Positions 50,923 to 60,301 of a DNA stretch of 64,000 nt are shown here, in pieces (the first letter of the stretch is position 1; every line of letters starts with the position of its first letter). Below the pieces are notes generated by a model. The model saw only the letters and a list, made by a program, of their open reading frames with translations. It searched no databases and had not been told where the DNA came from. The stretch is from Microtetraspora niveoalba (GTDB lineage: Bacteria; Actinomycetota; Actinomycetes; Streptosporangiales; Streptosporangiaceae): the NCBI RefSeq assembly GCF_001570405.1, contig NZ_BBYM01000025.1, positions 62,001 to 126,000 on the forward strand. Reading direction: 5' to 3'. Both the position numbers and the translations under genes were made by a program.

Positions 50923-53040
50923 TCACGCGGTCACGGCCAGGGCGAGGGGCAGGACGGCGGGAGCTCCCGCATGCCGGATCTGCGCCGCGGCGAGCGTCAT
51001 CGTCCAGCCCGTGTCCACCCTGTCGTCCACCAGCAGGACGGGACCGCCCGCCGCCGCGATCCGCTCGGCGAGGTCGCGCGGCATGGCGAGGGTGGCGCGG
51101 ACGGCGCCGACCCGCTGGGCGCTGTTGTACTGCCGTCCCGGCGACCCGGCGCGGTAACCCAGCTCTCCCAGATATTCCAGGCGGCCGATCTGCGCGATGC
51201 GCTCGGCCAGGCCGCGGACGAGCAGCGGCCGGGAGGCGGAGGGGACGCTGACCACCGCGACGGGCCGCGCCGGCCACTCCCACGACTTGAGCACGCCCAG
51301 GACCGCACCGAAGACGTCGTCGGGAACCGGCCCGTCCTGCCCGGCGAACAACTCGCGCAGCCGGGTGCCCCAGCCGATGTCGGTGAGACGGCCCAGCACA
51401 CGCCCCGTCTCGGCCGACAACTCGGGCTTGATCCTGCCCTTCAGGTCGGCGAGGCCGGTCGGCCACTGGCGGCGTGCCTCCAGGTCCACCCCGGGTCGGG
51501 CCAGACGGTCGTGCGCGACCCGCACGTCCTCGGCCGCGACCTCGGCGGAGCGGTGGGCCCCGGTGCAGTTGTCGCACCGGCCGCACGGGCGGGCCTCGTC
51601 GTCGTCGAGGTGCCCCCGGAGGAACTGCTCCCGGCACTCGGTGGTCGCGATGTACCCGAGCATCGCCTCCTGCTCGGCCGCCCGTTCGGCGGCGACCCGG
51701 CGGTAACGGTCGGTGTCGTACGCCCAGGGCTCTCCGGTGGCCTCCCAGCCGCCCTTCACCCGGCGGACCGCGCCGTCGACGTCGAGCACCTTGAGCATCA
51801 TCTCCAGCCGGCTCCGGCTGAGATCGACCCGCGTCTCCAGGGCCGCGGTCGACAGCGTGCCCTCCTCGGCCAGCACCGCGAGCGTCGTGCGGACCACCTG
51901 CTCGGGCGGGAACGCGAGCGAGGCGAAATAGGACCAGATCTCCCGGTCCTCCGCGCCGGGGAGCAGGATCACCTCGGCTCTCTCCACGCCGCGGCCCGCG
52001 CGGCCGACCTGCTGGTAGTACGCCACGGGAGACGCGGGCGCGCCGACGTGGACGACGAACCCGAGGTCCGGCTTGTCGAAACCCATGCCCAGGGCGGAGG
52101 TGGCGACCAGCGCCTTGATCCGGTTGCCGAGCAGATCCTCCTCGGCGGCCAGACGCTCGGCCGGATCGGTCTGCCCCGAGTAGGCGGCCACCGGGTGCCC
52201 CTGCTCGCGCAGGTACGCCGCGATCTCCTGGGCGGCGGCCACGGTCAGCGTGTAGACGATGCCCGATCCGGGCAGCTCGTGCAGCGTCCTCGCCAGCCAC
52301 GCCAGGCGCTGCTCGGCCCCGCGGAGCCGTACGACGGACAGGTGCAGGCTCTCGCGCTCGAGGGGGCCGCGCAGGACGAGGGGGGCGGCCGGGTCGTCCC
52401 ACTCGGGACTCGCCGCGAGCTGCTCGGCCACGTCCCTGGTCACCCGCGCGTTGGCGGTCGCGGTGGTGGCGAGCACGGGGATGCCGGGCGGCAGCTCGGT
52501 CAGCATCGTGCGCAGCCGGCGGTAGTCGGGCCGGAAGTCGTGCCCCCAGTCGGAGATGCAGTGGGCCTCGTCGATCACGACCAGCCCGGCGCTCTCGGCC
52601 AGCTCGGGCAGCACCTGGTCGCGGAAGTCGGGGTTGTTGAGCCGCTCGGGACTGACCAGCAGCACGTCGATCACACCCTCGGCGACCTGGGCGTAGATCT
52701 TCTCCCAGTCCTCCGGGTTGGCGGAGTTGATCGTGGCGGCGTGGATGCCCGCGCGCTCGGCGGCCGCGATCTGGTTGCGCATGAGAGCCAGCAGCGGGGA
52801 GACGATCACGGTCGGCCCCTCGCCCAGCTCGCGCAGCAGCGCGGTCGCCACGAAATAGACCGCCGACTTGCCCCAGCCGGTGCGCTGCACGACCAGGGCA
52901 CGCCGCCGGTCCATCACCAGCGCCTTGATCGCCGACCACTGGTCGTCACGCAGCCGCGCGTGCTCTCCGGCGAGCGCCCGCAGGCGTGCCTCGGCCTCGT
53001 CGCGCAGCGCCCGCTCTTCCCCTGCCACTTCTGCTGTCAC
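50923..53040 (-). CDS. RecQ-type DNA helicase with C-terminal phosphoribosyltransferase-like domain
   Basis: A 705-residue protein. Helicase motifs: QRTGWGKSAVYF (Walker A), VVIDEAHCISDWGHDFRPDY (DEAH and aromatic loop), ATTATAN (III), TSALGMGFDKPD (V) and QQVGRAGRG (VI). The zinc site is TTECREQFLRGHL to CGRCDNC. Instead of an HRDC domain the end carries VLLVDDRVDTGWTM, the PRPP-loop pattern of type I phosphoribosyltransferases. Helicases of this fused type are known in actinobacteria; the tail's ligand is unknown. 3'-5' unwinding in recombination repair is expected. Confidence 0.92.
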   Translation of the reverse strand: MTAEVAGEERALRDEAEARLRALAGEHARLRDDQWSAIKALVMDRRRALVVQRTGWGKSAVYFVATALLRELGEGPTVIVSPLLALMRNQIAAAERAGIHAATINSANPEDWEKIYAQVAEGVIDVLLVSPERLNNPDFRDQVLPELAESAGLVVIDEAHCISDWGHDFRPDYRRLRTMLTELPPGIPVLATTATANARVTRDVAEQLAASPEWDDPAAPLVLRGPLERESLHLSVVRLRGAEQRLAWLARTLHELPGSGIVYTLTVAAAQEIAAYLREQGHPVAAYSGQTDPAERLAAEEDLLGNRIKALVATSALGMGFDKPDLGFVVHVGAPASPVAYYQQVGRAGRGVERAEVILLPGAEDREIWSYFASLAFPPEQVVRTTLAVLAEEGTLSTAALETRVDLSRSRLEMMLKVLDVDGAVRRVKGGWEATGEPWAYDTDRYRRVAAERAAEQEAMLGYIATTECREQFLRGHLDDDEARPCGRCDNCTGAHRSAEVAAEDVRVAHDRLARPGVDLEARRQWPTGLADLKGRIKPELSAETGRVLGRLTDIGWGTRLRELFAGQDGPVPDDVFGAVLGVLKSWEWPARPVAVVSVPSASRPLLVRGLAERIAQIGRLEYLGELGYRAGSPGRQYNSAQRVGAVRATLAMPRDLAERIAAAGGPVLLVDDRVDTGWTMTLAAAQIRHAGAPAVLPLALAVTA

Positions 53041-53292
53041 GGGTCCTTGCTACCAGTTCCCTCCGACTGTTCGCGCCCTGTCGCCGGGTCCTGTGGACAA
53101 CCCCCGCCCCGCCGAACGCCCGTACGCGGCCGAGGATGACGGTGCGGACGGCCTGCCCCCGCGCCCCGGCCCCCGCCGATCACGCCGGTCGCCCATGCCG
53201 ACACCCCGCCGCCGGTCGCCGTGCCGGTCGTCCGGGCCGAATCACCCTGCCGGTTCCGGTCCGGTGACGTGCAGGAGAACGGACATGGTTGG

Positions 53293-53892
53293 ATGAATCC
53301 CGTTATGGACGTGACCACCTGGTACCTGGAGCAGACCGACCCCGGCGACCTGCTCCCCGCACGCGAACCGCGACTGCCCGTGGACATCGTGCGCGCGGGA
53401 ATCCCCTCCCCCGAGTTCAGCCGGTTCCTCTACACCGCGGTCGGCGGCGACTGGCAGTGGACCCAGCGGCTGCCGTGGACCTGGCAGCAGTGGATGGACG
53501 TGCTGGGCCGCCCGGGCACCGAGACCTGGGTCGCCTGGCGCGACGGCACCCCGGCGGGTTACGTGGAGCTGGTGTCACAGGACGACGGGGTCGTGGAGAT
53601 CTCCAGCTTCGGGCTGATGCCGTACGCGATCGGTCAGGGGTTGGGCGGTCATCTGCTGACCGTCGGAACGGCACGCGCGTGGGACATGGCCGACCGCTGG
53701 CCGGACCTCCCGCCGACCCGGCGCGTCTGGCTGCACACCTGTTCCCTCGACGGCCCCGCCGCGCTGGCGAACTACCGGGCCCGCGGCTTCCGGGTGTACG
53801 ACGAGCGGCTGAACGTCCCGGGAGACGAGGACGAGGGATGCACCCCGGGCCCCTGGCCGGGAGCGATGCGCCCGCTGCCCGGCACCCGCTGA
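53293..53892 (+). CDS. GNAT-family N-acetyltransferase
   Basis: A 199-residue acetyltransferase. The first half has WTQRLPWTWQQWMDVL; the acetyl-CoA loop is LMPYAIGQGLGGHLLTVG, and the last part LHTCSLDGPAALANYRARGF is the usual final helix and strand. The protein-length variant with RLPW in front is common in actinobacteria. ATG 53293 or ATG 53305 may be the start. Acceptor unknown. Confidence 0.87.
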   Translation: MNPVMDVTTWYLEQTDPGDLLPAREPRLPVDIVRAGIPSPEFSRFLYTAVGGDWQWTQRLPWTWQQWMDVLGRPGTETWVAWRDGTPAGYVELVSQDDGVVEISSFGLMPYAIGQGLGGHLLTVGTARAWDMADRWPDLPPTRRVWLHTCSLDGPAALANYRARGFRVYDERLNVPGDEDEGCTPGPWPGAMRPLPGTR

Positions 53893-54157
53893 AACCCGGC
53901 GTCCGCCTCTTGCCGGCGAAGTCCGGCGCCGGCCCGATGCCCTCCTGAAAACGGGCGCCCGCTGACGCGACACCGTGCCCAGCGGAGAAATCACAGCGAA
54001 CACACACAATGCGTCAGCAGGGCCTGGAGGGCGCCTCAAGCCGCGCACATCCGCGTAAAGACCGCTCACGACCATCAAAGATGCCGAAGGCCCCTGAAGC
54101 GGATCACATGGAACGGGAATCGCCGCTAAGTCGCGACCACTCCCTGTCATCGGCACA

Positions 54158-56695
54158 ATGTTCGATATGGCCCGACGCACGACCACACCCCCGCCGGACG
54201 AGGACTTCGAAGAGCGGATCGTCGACATCGACGTGTCCGAGGAGATGCGCGCCAGCTACCTGGAGTACGCGTACTCGGTGATCTACCAGCGCGCGCTCCC
54301 GGACGCCCGTGACGGGTTGAAGCCGGTGCAGCGCCGCATCCTCTACTCGATGAGCGAGATGGGGCTGCGTCCCGATCGCGGCCACGTCAAGTCGTCGCGC
54401 GTCGTCGGCGACGTGATGGGCAAGCTGCATCCGCACGGCGACACCGCGATCTACGACGCGCTGGTCCGCATGGCGCAGCCGTTCTCGATGCGGCTGCCCC
54501 TGGTGGACGGGCACGGCAACTTCGGCTCGCCGGACGACCTGCCCGCCGCCATGCGGTACACCGAGGCGCGGCTCGCGGCCTCGGCGCTGCTCATGGTGCA
54601 GTCGATCGACGAGGACACCGTCGACTTCAAGCCCAACTACGACGGCCAGGAGACCGAGCCGACCGTCCTGCCGGCGGCGTTCCCCAACCTGCTGGTCAAC
54701 GGGGCCTCCGGCATCGCCGTCGGCATGGCGACCAACATGGCGCCGCACAACCTGGGCGAGGTCATCGCGGCCGCCCGGCACCTGATCAAGCGGCCGGACG
54801 CCACGCTCGAAGAGCTCATGCGCTTCGTCCCCGGGCCCGACCTGCCGACCGGCGGCACGATCATCGGCCTCTCCGGCGTCCGGGACGCGTACGAGAAGGG
54901 CCGCGGCACCTTCAAGATGCGGGCCAAGGCGACGATCGAGCAGGTCACGCCCCGCCGCAAGGGCATCGTGATCACCGAGCTGCCCTTCAACGTCGGCCCG
55001 GAGCGCGTCGTCACCAAGATGAAGGAGCTGGTGACCGCCAAGAAGCTCAACGGCATCGCCGACCTGAAGGACCTCACCGACCGCCACAAGGGCCTGCGGC
55101 TGGTCATCGAGATCAAGAACGGCTTCCACCCCGAGGCCGTGCTGGAGGAGCTCTACCGGCTGACGCCGATGGAGGAGACCTTCGGCATCAACAACGTGGC
55201 GCTGGTGGACGGCCAGCCGCGCACGCTCGGCCTGCGCGAGCTGCTGCAGGTCTACGTCGACCACCGCCTCGAAGTGGTGCGCCGCCGCTCGGCCCACCGC
55301 CGCCGCAAGCGCGAGGAGCGGCTCCACCTGGTGGACGGCCTCCTCATCGCGCTGCTCAACATCGACGAGGTCATCCGCATCGTCCGCTCCTCCGACGACA
55401 CCGCCCAGGCGCGCGCCGGTCTGATGGAGACGTTCGAGCTGAGCGAGATCCAGGCGAACTACATCCTGGACACCCCGCTGCGCCGCCTCACCCGGTACGA
55501 CAAGCTCGAACTCGACCGCGAGAAGGAGACGCTGTCCGCCGAGATCGCCTCGCTGACCGAGATCCTCTCCTCCGAGGACCGGCTCCGCCAGGTCGTCTCC
55601 AAGGAGCTCGCCGAGGTCGCCAAGACGTACGGCACGCCGCGCCGCACGGTGCTGCTCGAGTCGTCGGGGGCGGCGCTCGCCGCCGCGGTGCCGCTGGAGG
55701 TGGCCGACGACCCGTGCCTGGTCCTGCTGTCCTCGACCGGGCTCCTGGCGCGTACGACCGACGCCTCGCCGCTCTCCGCGGAGGGCGAGCGCGCCGCGCA
55801 CGACGTGCTGGTGTCGGTGGTGCGCAGCACGGTCAGGACCGAGGTGGGCGTGGTCACCTCGCTGGGACGGCTGATCCGCGTCCCCGTGGTCGACCTGCCG
55901 ACGCTGCCGCCGTCGGCCAATCCGCCGACACTGGCCGGTGGGCACCCGGTCTCCGAGTTCGTGACGCTGACCCCCGGCGAGACCGTCGTGGGGCTGGGCT
56001 CCCTCGATCCCGACGGCCCCGGCCTCGCCCTCGGCACGGCCCAGGGCGTCGTCAAGCGGGTCGTCCCCGAATATCCCGCCAACCGCGACGACTTCGAGGT
56101 CATCGGGCTCCGCGACGGCGACACCGTCGTCGGCGCGGTCGAGCTGACCTCCGCCGAGCACGACCTGGTCTTCATCACCTCCGACGCGCAACTGCTGCGC
56201 TACCCCGCCTCCTCGGTGCGGCCGCAGGGCCGTCCGGCGGGCGGCATGGCGGGCATCCGCCTGGACGACGGCGCCCGCGTGATCTGGTTCGGCGTGGTCG
56301 ACCCCGAGCAGGAGGCCCGCGTCGTCACGATCGCGGGTTCCTCGACCGCCCTGCCCGGCACCCAGGTCGGCGGCGGCAAGATCTCGGACTACGCGGAGTT
56401 CCCGCCCAAGGGCCGCGCGACGGGCGGCGTCCGGGCACAACGCTTCCTCAAGGGCGAGGACGTGCTCCTGCTCGCCTGGGCCGGTCCCGCTCCGGTGAAG
56501 GCGGTGTCCTCGGTGGGCAAGCCGGTCCCGCTGCCCGAGGAGCTCGGCAGGCGCGACGGATCCGGGGTCCGGCTCACCCACACGGTCGCCGCGATCGGCG
56601 GCGCGCTGGGCAGCACGGACCTGACGCCGACCCCGGGCGACGGCTCGGCCCCTGCCGATCAGGACGGAGAGGACGGCCAGACGCCCGCCTCCTGA
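54158..56695 (+). CDS. parC: DNA topoisomerase IV/gyrase A subunit (ParC-like)
   Basis: An 845-residue type IIA topoisomerase A subunit. The breakage-rejoining domain begins [20 protein letters not shown]; the catalytic tyrosine is in [10 protein letters not shown], and the quinolone region is [18 protein letters not shown], with Thr and Asp at the positions equal to GyrA Ser83 and Asp87. The C-terminal domain forms six beta-pinwheel blades but has no perfect QRRGGKG GyrA box, so it is called ParC and not GyrA (inference). The partner parE is not in the window. ATG 54158 or 54167 may start it. Confidence 0.9.
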   Translation: MFDMARRTTTPPPDEDFEERIVDIDVSEEMRASYLEYAYSVIYQRALPDARDGLKPVQRRILYSMSEMGLRPDRGHVKSSRVVGDVMGKLHPHGDTAIYDALVRMAQPFSMRLPLVDGHGNFGSPDDLPAAMRYTEARLAASALLMVQSIDEDTVDFKPNYDGQETEPTVLPAAFPNLLVNGASGIAVGMATNMAPHNLGEVIAAARHLIKRPDATLEELMRFVPGPDLPTGGTIIGLSGVRDAYEKGRGTFKMRAKATIEQVTPRRKGIVITELPFNVGPERVVTKMKELVTAKKLNGIADLKDLTDRHKGLRLVIEIKNGFHPEAVLEELYRLTPMEETFGINNVALVDGQPRTLGLRELLQVYVDHRLEVVRRRSAHRRRKREERLHLVDGLLIALLNIDEVIRIVRSSDDTAQARAGLMETFELSEIQANYILDTPLRRLTRYDKLELDREKETLSAEIASLTEILSSEDRLRQVVSKELAEVAKTYGTPRRTVLLESSGAALAAAVPLEVADDPCLVLLSSTGLLARTTDASPLSAEGERAAHDVLVSVVRSTVRTEVGVVTSLGRLIRVPVVDLPTLPPSANPPTLAGGHPVSEFVTLTPGETVVGLGSLDPDGPGLALGTAQGVVKRVVPEYPANRDDFEVIGLRDGDTVVGAVELTSAEHDLVFITSDAQLLRYPASSVRPQGRPAGGMAGIRLDDGARVIWFGVVDPEQEARVVTIAGSSTALPGTQVGGGKISDYAEFPPKGRATGGVRAQRFLKGEDVLLLAWAGPAPVKAVSSVGKPVPLPEELGRRDGSGVRLTHTVAAIGGALGSTDLTPTPGDGSAPADQDGEDGQTPAS

Positions 56696-57035
56696 CCAGG
56701 CCCGCCGCAGCGGGTCCCGAACGGCGCCGCCCACGCCGCGTCCTGTCCGGGACCCGCCGCACCCGCGTCCTTGACCGGCTCCGCATCGTCCGGCCGAAAC
56801 GCTCCGAGAGCGGGACGGAGCTGGTCGTCTCGCATCCTCGCGTCCGGGGCCACAACGTGTTGTTCGCCTGCGAGGGCATGCTCTCGGCGTACGAGAACGT
56901 CCCCGGTGCCGTGGGAGTCCGGCCGCTCGGTCCAGATGCGAGGCGATCCATCCATGTGCGTACGGAAGGGGTCGGAATTGTCGGCGCTCTGCTACGTTCG
57001 TCGCGGAGCGATCAGTCGTCCATAAGGAGCCCCCC
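56696..57035. other. Spacer without a supported gene
   Basis: Short open frames occur on both strands, but none has a ribosome-binding site with natural-looking composition. The region should contain the parC end and the promoter of the SPFH gene, whose AAGGAG lies at its right edge. Confidence 0.4.
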
Positions 57036-58031
57036 ATGCCCCGCAGCGCGCCTCGGACCGGCGACCGCAGAGGAAGTTTCCGGAAGTGGGCGATCCTGGC
57101 GGTCATCGCGGCCATCATCGCCGCGGTGCCGACCGTGATCGGCGCGTTCGGCGGCTTCGAACGCACCGGCGGCGGCGAGGTGGCGGTCATCCGCAACGGC
57201 GGCCTGCTGGACGACAACCGGGTGCGCCAGATCATCGAGCCGGGCTCCAGCGTCACCTGGATCGGGTGGTGGTCCCAGATCCACCGCTATCCCGCCCAGC
57301 AGCGCTACTACACGATCACCTCCAGCGGCGGCGGCGAACGGTCCGGCGTCGACGTGGTCACCGTGCCCAGCAGCGACGGCGTCAACATGGGCATCGAGGG
57401 CACGCTCTACTTCAACCTCAACCTCGACCACGAGACGCTCAAGTCGTTCGACGACAAGTTCGGCACCCGCAAGTTCCGCAGCGTGGACGGCGGCACCTAC
57501 TTCCCCTGGGACGGCGACGAGGGCTGGTCGGCCTTCCTCGACCAGATCATCCGGCCGGTGATCGACAACGACCTGCGCTCCCAGGTCAACAGCTTCCGCT
57601 GCGCCGAACTGGTCTCGTCCTGCTCCCTCGTGCAGAACTCCGGCGGCCAGCAGACCGGGCTGCAGCAGCTCGGCAACAACGCCAACATCGCCAAGATCCA
57701 GAACGCGGTGAACACCAGCCTCTCCGAGGACCTCAAGAGCACGCTGGGCGCCGAATATCTCACCAACATCCACTTCAACCTCTCCCGGGTCACGCTCCCG
57801 AAGCAGGTCCAGGACGCGGTCGACCAGGCGCAGGCCGCCTTCGCCAAGGTGACCGAGGCGCAGGCCAAGGTCGCCCAGGCCCGGGCCGAGGCCGACGCCA
57901 ACAAGGCGCGACAGGACGGCTACAACAAGTGCCCGACCTGCGCCGAGATCGAGAAGCTGAAGGCCCTGCCCCAGGGCATCACGGTGTACGCCCCCGGAAA
58001 CACCGGAGGCGTGGCCCTGCCCACCCGCTGA
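57036..58031 (+). CDS. SPFH/Band 7 domain membrane protein
   Basis: A 331-residue protein. One membrane helix (WAILAVIAAIIAAVPTVIGAF, ~17-37) is followed by an SPFH domain: GGGEVAVIRNGG, TITSSGGGERSGVDVVTVPS, VNMGIEGTLYFNLNLD and NNANIAKIQNAVNTSLSEDL. A coiled coil of alanine, glutamine and glutamate (QAQAAFAKVTEAQAKVAQ) comes next, and a CPTC pair near residue 299 may bind metal or be redox-active. Such proteins form membrane ring scaffolds and guard proteases. The next small membrane gene lies on the same strand. Confidence 0.88.
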   Translation: MPRSAPRTGDRRGSFRKWAILAVIAAIIAAVPTVIGAFGGFERTGGGEVAVIRNGGLLDDNRVRQIIEPGSSVTWIGWWSQIHRYPAQQRYYTITSSGGGERSGVDVVTVPSSDGVNMGIEGTLYFNLNLDHETLKSFDDKFGTRKFRSVDGGTYFPWDGDEGWSAFLDQIIRPVIDNDLRSQVNSFRCAELVSSCSLVQNSGGQQTGLQQLGNNANIAKIQNAVNTSLSEDLKSTLGAEYLTNIHFNLSRVTLPKQVQDAVDQAQAAFAKVTEAQAKVAQARAEADANKARQDGYNKCPTCAEIEKLKALPQGITVYAPGNTGGVALPTR

Positions 58032-58088
58032 TCATCTCCATGCCGAGCGCTCGCCGGCGATGAGCGGGCGGAGGGGAGGCACGTCCCG

Positions 58089-58415
58089 ATGCGGGTCCTG
58101 GTGTTGCCGGCGGTCCTGATCGTCGTCGCCGCTCTGGTCTTCCTGCTCGTGATCCTGATCCGCGGCGGCGTACGGCCCCGGCCCGGCGGCGCGGCGGGCC
58201 AGGCTGCGCGATGGGAGACCCACACGGCGATGGAGAACGGCTGGACGCTCGTGGTCATCAGGCAGATGACCCAGGGCCGGGACGGTCCGGTGGAGCTGGC
58301 CAGGCAGACCGTGCGGGCCATCCCGGACGACGACCCGCACTGGGACGAGCGCTACCGGGAGGCCATGCTGGAGGCGCGCTCCCGGATCGCCACGCTCGAA
58401 CTCGAGTCCAAATGA
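58089..58415 (+). CDS. Small single-pass membrane protein
   Basis: A 108-residue protein: an N-terminal helix (VLVLPAVLIVVAALVFLLVILI) then a cytoplasmic or outer domain with WETHTAMENGWTLVVIRQM and a C-terminal amphipathic helix (ERYREAMLEARSRIATLE). GGAGGGGAGG precedes ATG 58089. It follows the SPFH gene by 57 nt and may be its partner. Family unknown. Confidence 0.75.
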   Translation: MRVLVLPAVLIVVAALVFLLVILIRGGVRPRPGGAAGQAARWETHTAMENGWTLVVIRQMTQGRDGPVELARQTVRAIPDDDPHWDERYREAMLEARSRIATLELESK

Positions 58416-58444
58416 CCCGCGGTCCGAGGAGAGCCTGACCCGCT

Positions 58445-59623
58445 CTATCGCAGGGCGTCGACCGGTTCCATCCTGGCCGCGCGCAGCGCCGGGTAGAGGC
58501 CCGCCAGCAGGCCCACCACGGCTCCGGCGACCGGCGCCGCGACGGCCAGCCGCACGTCGAGGAGCGGCGTCCACTGCTTCGCGGCCGAGATGGCCACGAT
58601 GCCGACCACGCCCACACTCGCGCCGATCACGCCGCCGGCCAGCCCGGTCAGCGTGGACTCCAGCAGGAACTGCGCGGCGATGTGCCGGCGGGCCGCGCCG
58701 AGCGAGCGGCGCAGGCCGATCTCGGCGACCCGCTCCATCACGGTGACCAGGGTGACGTTCGCGATGCCGACCGCGCCGACCACGAGCGAGACCAGGCCGA
58801 GGATCAGGAAGAGCGCGTCGACGTCGTCCTGCGCCTGATCGCGGGCCCTGGTCGGGCTGGGTGGGGCGATCACCTGCAGCGCGTCGCCGTTCCCGGGGCT
58901 GAGCGCGGTGGGCGCCTGCCCGGCGACGAGGTCGGCCGCGCCCAGGCTGGTGTTGACGAGGACCCGGGTCACGTCGCGCAGCCCGAACCGCCGGCCCACG
59001 CTAGGCGGCACGATCACCGCGGTGCTCAGGTCGCGTTCACGGCGCAGGTCGCCCATGATGCCGATCACTGTGTACGCGTCCCGCCCGATGAAGATCGCGG
59101 GTGCCCGGTCCAACCGGGTGACGCCGAGCATCTTGGCCGCCTGGCCGCCGAGCACCGCCACCCGGTCCGCGCGCTCGATGTGGCCGGCGTCGAAGAACCT
59201 GCCCCGCGTCATCCGGCCGCGGGCCGCCTCGGGCAGGCCCGGCGTCGCGGCCAGCACGGTCAGCGTCTGCGCGGTGACCCGGGTGGGGTCCACGAGGTCG
59301 TTGGAGCGTACGGACAGGTTCACGCTGTCCTTGCTCTCGGCCACGGCGGCGGCGGAGACCACGCCGCGCAGCCGGGTCAGCCGGTCGATCGCGTCCCACG
59401 CCACCAGCGGCGTGTTCTCGGACTCCGGCACCTCCACGGTGATGGCCGTGGCCACCAGCTCGTCGAACCGGCCGACGATCTGGTTGCCGGCGGTGGCGGC
59501 CACGCCCAGTGTGATCACCAGCGTGGTGATGCCGAGCACGGTGCCCAGCGTGGTGAGCGCGGAGCGGACCGGCCTGGCGAGCAGCCCGGCGAACGCCTCG
59601 CCGACCAGGTCGCGTACGTCCAT
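58445..59623 (-). CDS. ABC transporter permease, MacB/FtsX type
   Basis: A 392-residue permease: one N-terminal membrane helix (ALTTLGTVLGITTLVITLGV), a ~220-residue extracytoplasmic MacB-type domain, and three C-terminal helices of the FtsX domain (ILGLVSLVVGAVGIANVTLV, GGVIGASVGVVGIVAIS, VAGAVVGLLAGLYPALRAAR). The last gene of an operon encoding lipoprotein, adaptor, ATPase and permease; it starts directly at the stop of the ATPase gene. Confidence 0.93.
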   Translation of the reverse strand: MDVRDLVGEAFAGLLARPVRSALTTLGTVLGITTLVITLGVAATAGNQIVGRFDELVATAITVEVPESENTPLVAWDAIDRLTRLRGVVSAAAVAESKDSVNLSVRSNDLVDPTRVTAQTLTVLAATPGLPEAARGRMTRGRFFDAGHIERADRVAVLGGQAAKMLGVTRLDRAPAIFIGRDAYTVIGIMGDLRRERDLSTAVIVPPSVGRRFGLRDVTRVLVNTSLGAADLVAGQAPTALSPGNGDALQVIAPPSPTRARDQAQDDVDALFLILGLVSLVVGAVGIANVTLVTVMERVAEIGLRRSLGAARRHIAAQFLLESTLTGLAGGVIGASVGVVGIVAISAAKQWTPLLDVRLAVAAPVAGAVVGLLAGLYPALRAARMEPVDALR

Positions 59624-60301
59624 CTACGCCTCCTCCACCAGCACGCCGTCGATGATCCGCACCCGGCGCGCGGCCCGCTCACTGACCTCCTGCTCGTGCG
59701 TGATGACCAGGATCGTGAGGCCGTGCTCGCGCAACTCGTCGAACAGGTCGAGCACCGCCTCGGTGTTGCGGCTGTCGAGGTTGCCGGTCGGCTCGTCGCA
59801 CAGCAGCAGCGACGGCTGCCCCATGAGGGCCCTGGCGATGGCCGCGCGCTGGCGTTCTCCCCCGGACAGCCGGTCGGGCAGGAAGCCGACCCGGTGGCCG
59901 AGGCCGACCCGCTCCAGCGCCGCCAAGGCCCGCTCCCGCCTGCCCTTGCGCGCGTGATCGCCGTAGATCTCGGCGAGCATGACGTTCTCCACCACACTGC
60001 GGTGGGCGAGCAGGTGGAAGGACTGGAAGACGAAGCCGATCCGGCGCCCGCGCAGCCTGGTCCTGGCCCCGTCCGCGAGCTCGGTGGTCTCGGCTCCATC
60101 GAGCCGGTAGCTGCCCGAGGTGGGCCGGTCCAGCAGGCCTAGCACGTTGAGCAGGGTGGACTTTCCCGAGCCCGACGGGCCGATGACGGCCACATAGTCG
60201 CCCCGGTCCACCCGCAGCGACACGTCGGCGAGCGCGCGGACCGGCGGTCGCGAGGGGAAGTCCTTGCGGACCCGGTCCAGCTCGATGACGGGCTCAGGCA
60301 C
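59624..60301 (-). CDS. ABC transporter ATP-binding protein, MacB/LolD type
   Basis: A 225-residue ATPase: Walker A GPSGSGKST, Q-loop FVFQSFHLLAHRSV, signature LSGGERQRAAIARAL, Walker B LLLCDEPTGNLD and switch His in VITHEQ. The LLAHRSVVENVMLAEIY block is typical of MacB/LolD-like mechanotransmission systems. Its start overlaps the adaptor gene by 8 nt. Confidence 0.96.
   Translation of the reverse strand: MPEPVIELDRVRKDFPSRPPVRALADVSLRVDRGDYVAVIGPSGSGKSTLLNVLGLLDRPTSGSYRLDGAETTELADGARTRLRGRRIGFVFQSFHLLAHRSVVENVMLAEIYGDHARKGRRERALAALERVGLGHRVGFLPDRLSGGERQRAAIARALMGQPSLLLCDEPTGNLDSRNTEAVLDLFDELREHGLTILVITHEQEVSERAARRVRIIDGVLVEEA

Noticed and set aside
54158-56695. Calling this gene gyrA
   Set aside because: No intact GyrA box is visible, there is no gyrB neighbour, and the N-terminus resembles actinobacterial ParC, so ParC is preferred though not proven.
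56659-56955. Minus-strand frame of about 98 codons after parC
   Set aside because: It overlaps the parC end, has no ribosome-binding site, and its composition is that of a shadow frame.
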